Below are positions 32,011 to 33,290 of a stretch of 33,290 nucleotides of DNA, in pieces. Source of the stretch: an uncultured Flavobacteriales bacterium (GTDB lineage Bacteria > Bacteroidota > Bacteroidia > Flavobacteriales_D > Sanyastnellaceae); contig CALBSW010000087.1 in NCBI GenBank assembly GCA_937967465.1, positions 1 through 33,290 on the forward strand, in the 5' to 3' direction. Numbering within the stretch: position 1 is the first letter of the stretch; every line of letters begins with the position of its first letter. The notes beneath the pieces were generated by a model. That model was not told where the DNA came from. It worked only from the letters and a program-made list of their open reading frames with translations, and did not search any database. A program made the position numbers and the translations under genes.

Positions 32011-32640
32011 TCATGCCTTGCCCGCCAAGGCCCGCTCGCGAAGCCAAGGCAGCAATACCAACATCAAAGATGGCATCGGCGACTGCAGAAAACCCAACAC
32101 CTCCCGGGCCACATTGTAGCCCGCTTCCTCCGCACCAGCCTGCCCGTCCACCCACCAAAAGGTGGCGGTCACCAACCCTGCAGCGCCATAGATGAGCAAC
32201 AGCAACTTCCAACGGTCGGCCACACCCGCAGCCCGCAAAAACAAGGCGTCCAGCGCAAAAAAGCACAGCACAATGGCGGCCATCAGCCCCCACTTCGCGC
32301 GAACCATCTCGGCCCTGCCCCACCGGTGAAATACCTCGTATGTATCGCGGGTGTATGCCACATTGGTGCGACAGAGCGGTGCATAGCCATCCCACCACGA
32401 CTTCCGCTTCTCGATCATGCAAGCGCGGTCCCATTCGCACTCCTCATGACCAAAATCGTAGAAGTCCGCATACCGGTCCCCCACCGCCATGTAGTGGTTG
32501 AGCTTGATTTTGGTGTCCTCCTGGACATAGCCAAAACCAATCATGGCTGCGAGCACCAACGCCCACCACGGGCGCTTCCAAGGCAACAGCGGCCTGCTCG
32601 CTCCAGCTCCTCCAGCACGACCAGCTCCTCCCCCACTCAT
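32011..32640 (-). CDS. Multi-pass membrane protein partnered with the exosortase (XrtX-associated type)
   Basis: 209 aa from the ATG at 32640, which overlaps the exosortase stop (ATGA); the longer open frame upstream runs back through the exosortase gene. Seen: a Gly/Ala-rich N-terminus, a membrane segment at about 24-39, a hydrophilic loop of about 75 residues with three cysteines (C68, C74, C90; HEECEWDRACMIEKRKSWW) and many aromatics, then three membrane segments at about 115-137, 144-163 and 178-200. From memory of the family, a membrane protein of this kind accompanies exosortase X in Bacteroidota; here that naming rests on position and size. The role is unknown; helping cleavage or attachment of the sorted substrate is a reasonable guess. 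Confidence 0.8.
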   Translation of the reverse strand: MSGGGAGRAGGAGASRPLLPWKRPWWALVLAAMIGFGYVQEDTKIKLNHYMAVGDRYADFYDFGHEECEWDRACMIEKRKSWWDGYAPLCRTNVAYTRDTYEVFHRWGRAEMVRAKWGLMAAIVLCFFALDALFLRAAGVADRWKLLLLIYGAAGLVTATFWWVDGQAGAEEAGYNVAREVLGFLQSPMPSLMLVLLPWLRERALAGKA

Positions 32641-33164
32641 GCGGCAACGGTTTTGGCAGGCTGGCTGAACCGCGTCGCCCACAGGTACCACAACCAGAAG
32701 ATGAACCCGTACACCAGCACCGTCCACGTGTAGTCGTGATTGAATTTCAGCGACTGCGGCCGGTTGTACTGGATGATGACGAGACTGACCACCCTCAGCA
32801 AATTGGTCAAGTGGATCAATACAATCCCCGCCGGAATGAACCACAGCTTGCGCTTGGCAGGCCCGGGAAACGCGAGGATGAAGACGGTGAAGAGGGCAAA
32901 GAGCACAAGCCCGTCACATGGTGCCCCGATTTGCAACAGCCCCACACTGTCAGCGATGCCAATCTGCCACCGCAGCTCTGGCGTACTCACCTCGTAGAGC
33001 GCGTACCCGAGGTGGCGCAACACCCACTCGGAATGAATGACCATGCTGTGGATGAGATATTCGTCGAGGAGCGTCTGATCCTTCAGAAAATATTGATAGG
33101 CCACATACCACGCGAGGTACCCCACAAAGCCCAGCCCCAGAAATCGAACGAGATCGCGGTCCAC
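32637..33164 (-). CDS. xrtX: Exosortase/archaeosortase-family protein, probably exosortase X
   Basis: 175-aa integral membrane transpeptidase-like protein. The three residues that define exosortases are present in order near predicted membrane helices: C83 in GAPCDGLVLFA, R124 in HLTNLLRVV, and H143 in KFNHDYTW. About five to six hydrophobic segments are visible. It is short for the family, as are several Bacteroidota exosortases. The start is GTG at 33164, since the next in-frame ATG would remove the first membrane helix. It lies 11 bases after a gene ending in a PID-CTERM sorting tail and overlaps a membrane-protein gene by ATGA, so enzyme, substrate and partner form one unit. The symbol xrtX is my best match by context. 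Confidence 0.88.
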   Translation of the reverse strand: MDRDLVRFLGLGFVGYLAWYVAYQYFLKDQTLLDEYLIHSMVIHSEWVLRHLGYALYEVSTPELRWQIGIADSVGLLQIGAPCDGLVLFALFTVFILAFPGPAKRKLWFIPAGIVLIHLTNLLRVVSLVIIQYNRPQSLKFNHDYTWTVLVYGFIFWLWYLWATRFSQPAKTVAA

Positions 33165-33175
33165 TGCTCAGGCGC

Positions 33176-33290
33176 TCAAGCGCGCTCCAACTCCAGCCCT
33201 TCCTTGCGCCGGCGAATGCCAATCACGCCGATGCCGAGCCCGCCAGCAATCAAAAAGCCAAGTCCTCCGTCAATGGGGATGCAGCCATTT
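33176..33290 (-). CDS. C-terminus of a PID-CTERM sorting-signal protein, N-terminal part outside the window
   Basis: Partial gene: 37 codons before the TGA at 33176-33178, open to the right edge. The residues have the three parts of an exosortase recognition tail: the motif C-I-P-I-D-G-G-L, a Gly-rich hydrophobic span (GFLIAGGLGIGVIGI) and a basic cluster RRRKEG, then a short charged end. This is the PID-CTERM class of Bacteroidota, analogous to PEP-CTERM. The exosortase gene follows 11 bases downstream, so this protein is the likely dedicated substrate. The mature domain is not visible. Confidence 0.85.
   Translation of the reverse strand, partial: NGCIPIDGGLGFLIAGGLGIGVIGIRRRKEGLELERA

Overview
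The window looks like a chromosome segment from a GC-rich member of the Bacteroidota, probably order Flavobacteriales. The grounds are: the division/cell-wall gene order rsmH-ftsL-ftsI-murE-mraY-murD-ftsW-murG-murC-ftsQ-ftsA-ftsZ without murF or ddl; an FtsZ tail ending in LHDNVD; start sites without obvious Shine-Dalgarno sequences; two promoters of the Bacteroidota TTG-N19/20-TAnnTTTG type; large secreted proteins rich in GCTD..NY..DDGSC repeats; and a PID-CTERM/exosortase locus. Taxonomy is inference; no rRNA or tRNA gene was found.

Region 1 (1-15967, + strand): a compact dcw cluster. rsmH is cut by the left edge. From rsmH to ftsA most genes overlap by 1-8 bases (ATGA, GTGA, TGATG) or lie 3 bases apart, so they read as one translationally coupled operon that makes lipid II (MurC, D, E, MraY, MurG), polymerises and cross-links septal glycan (FtsW, FtsI) and builds the divisome (FtsL, FtsQ, FtsA, FtsZ). 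A 169-base gap separates ftsA from ftsZ. A YqeY-like protein follows ftsZ.

Region 2 (15968-17246, + strand): a two-gene unit, a MarR-type regulator and a secreted YceI-family protein. It has its own promoter with an overlapping palindrome and ends in a strong hairpin terminator.

Region 3 (17267-21163, - strand): a tight five-gene unit read leftwards: SDR oxidoreductase, secreted M28 metallopeptidase, nitroreductase, a small membrane protein and a secreted protein of unknown function.

Region 4 (21185-31316, - strand): two giant secreted, cysteine-rich paralogues of 1765 and 1483 residues. They share the same module order (N-terminal domain, FGDGW modules, three WYxF modules, further FGDGW modules) and the same C-terminal EF-hand/dockerin-like tail. 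Each has its own terminator, and the right-hand one has a convincing promoter.

Region 5 (31439-33290, - strand): a small conserved Bacteroidota protein, then a protein-sorting locus: the C-terminus of a PID-CTERM substrate, an exosortase with its Cys/Arg/His triad, and a co-translated multi-pass membrane protein. This is the most system-like accessory content. The giant paralogues and their shared tail are the least explained part of the window.
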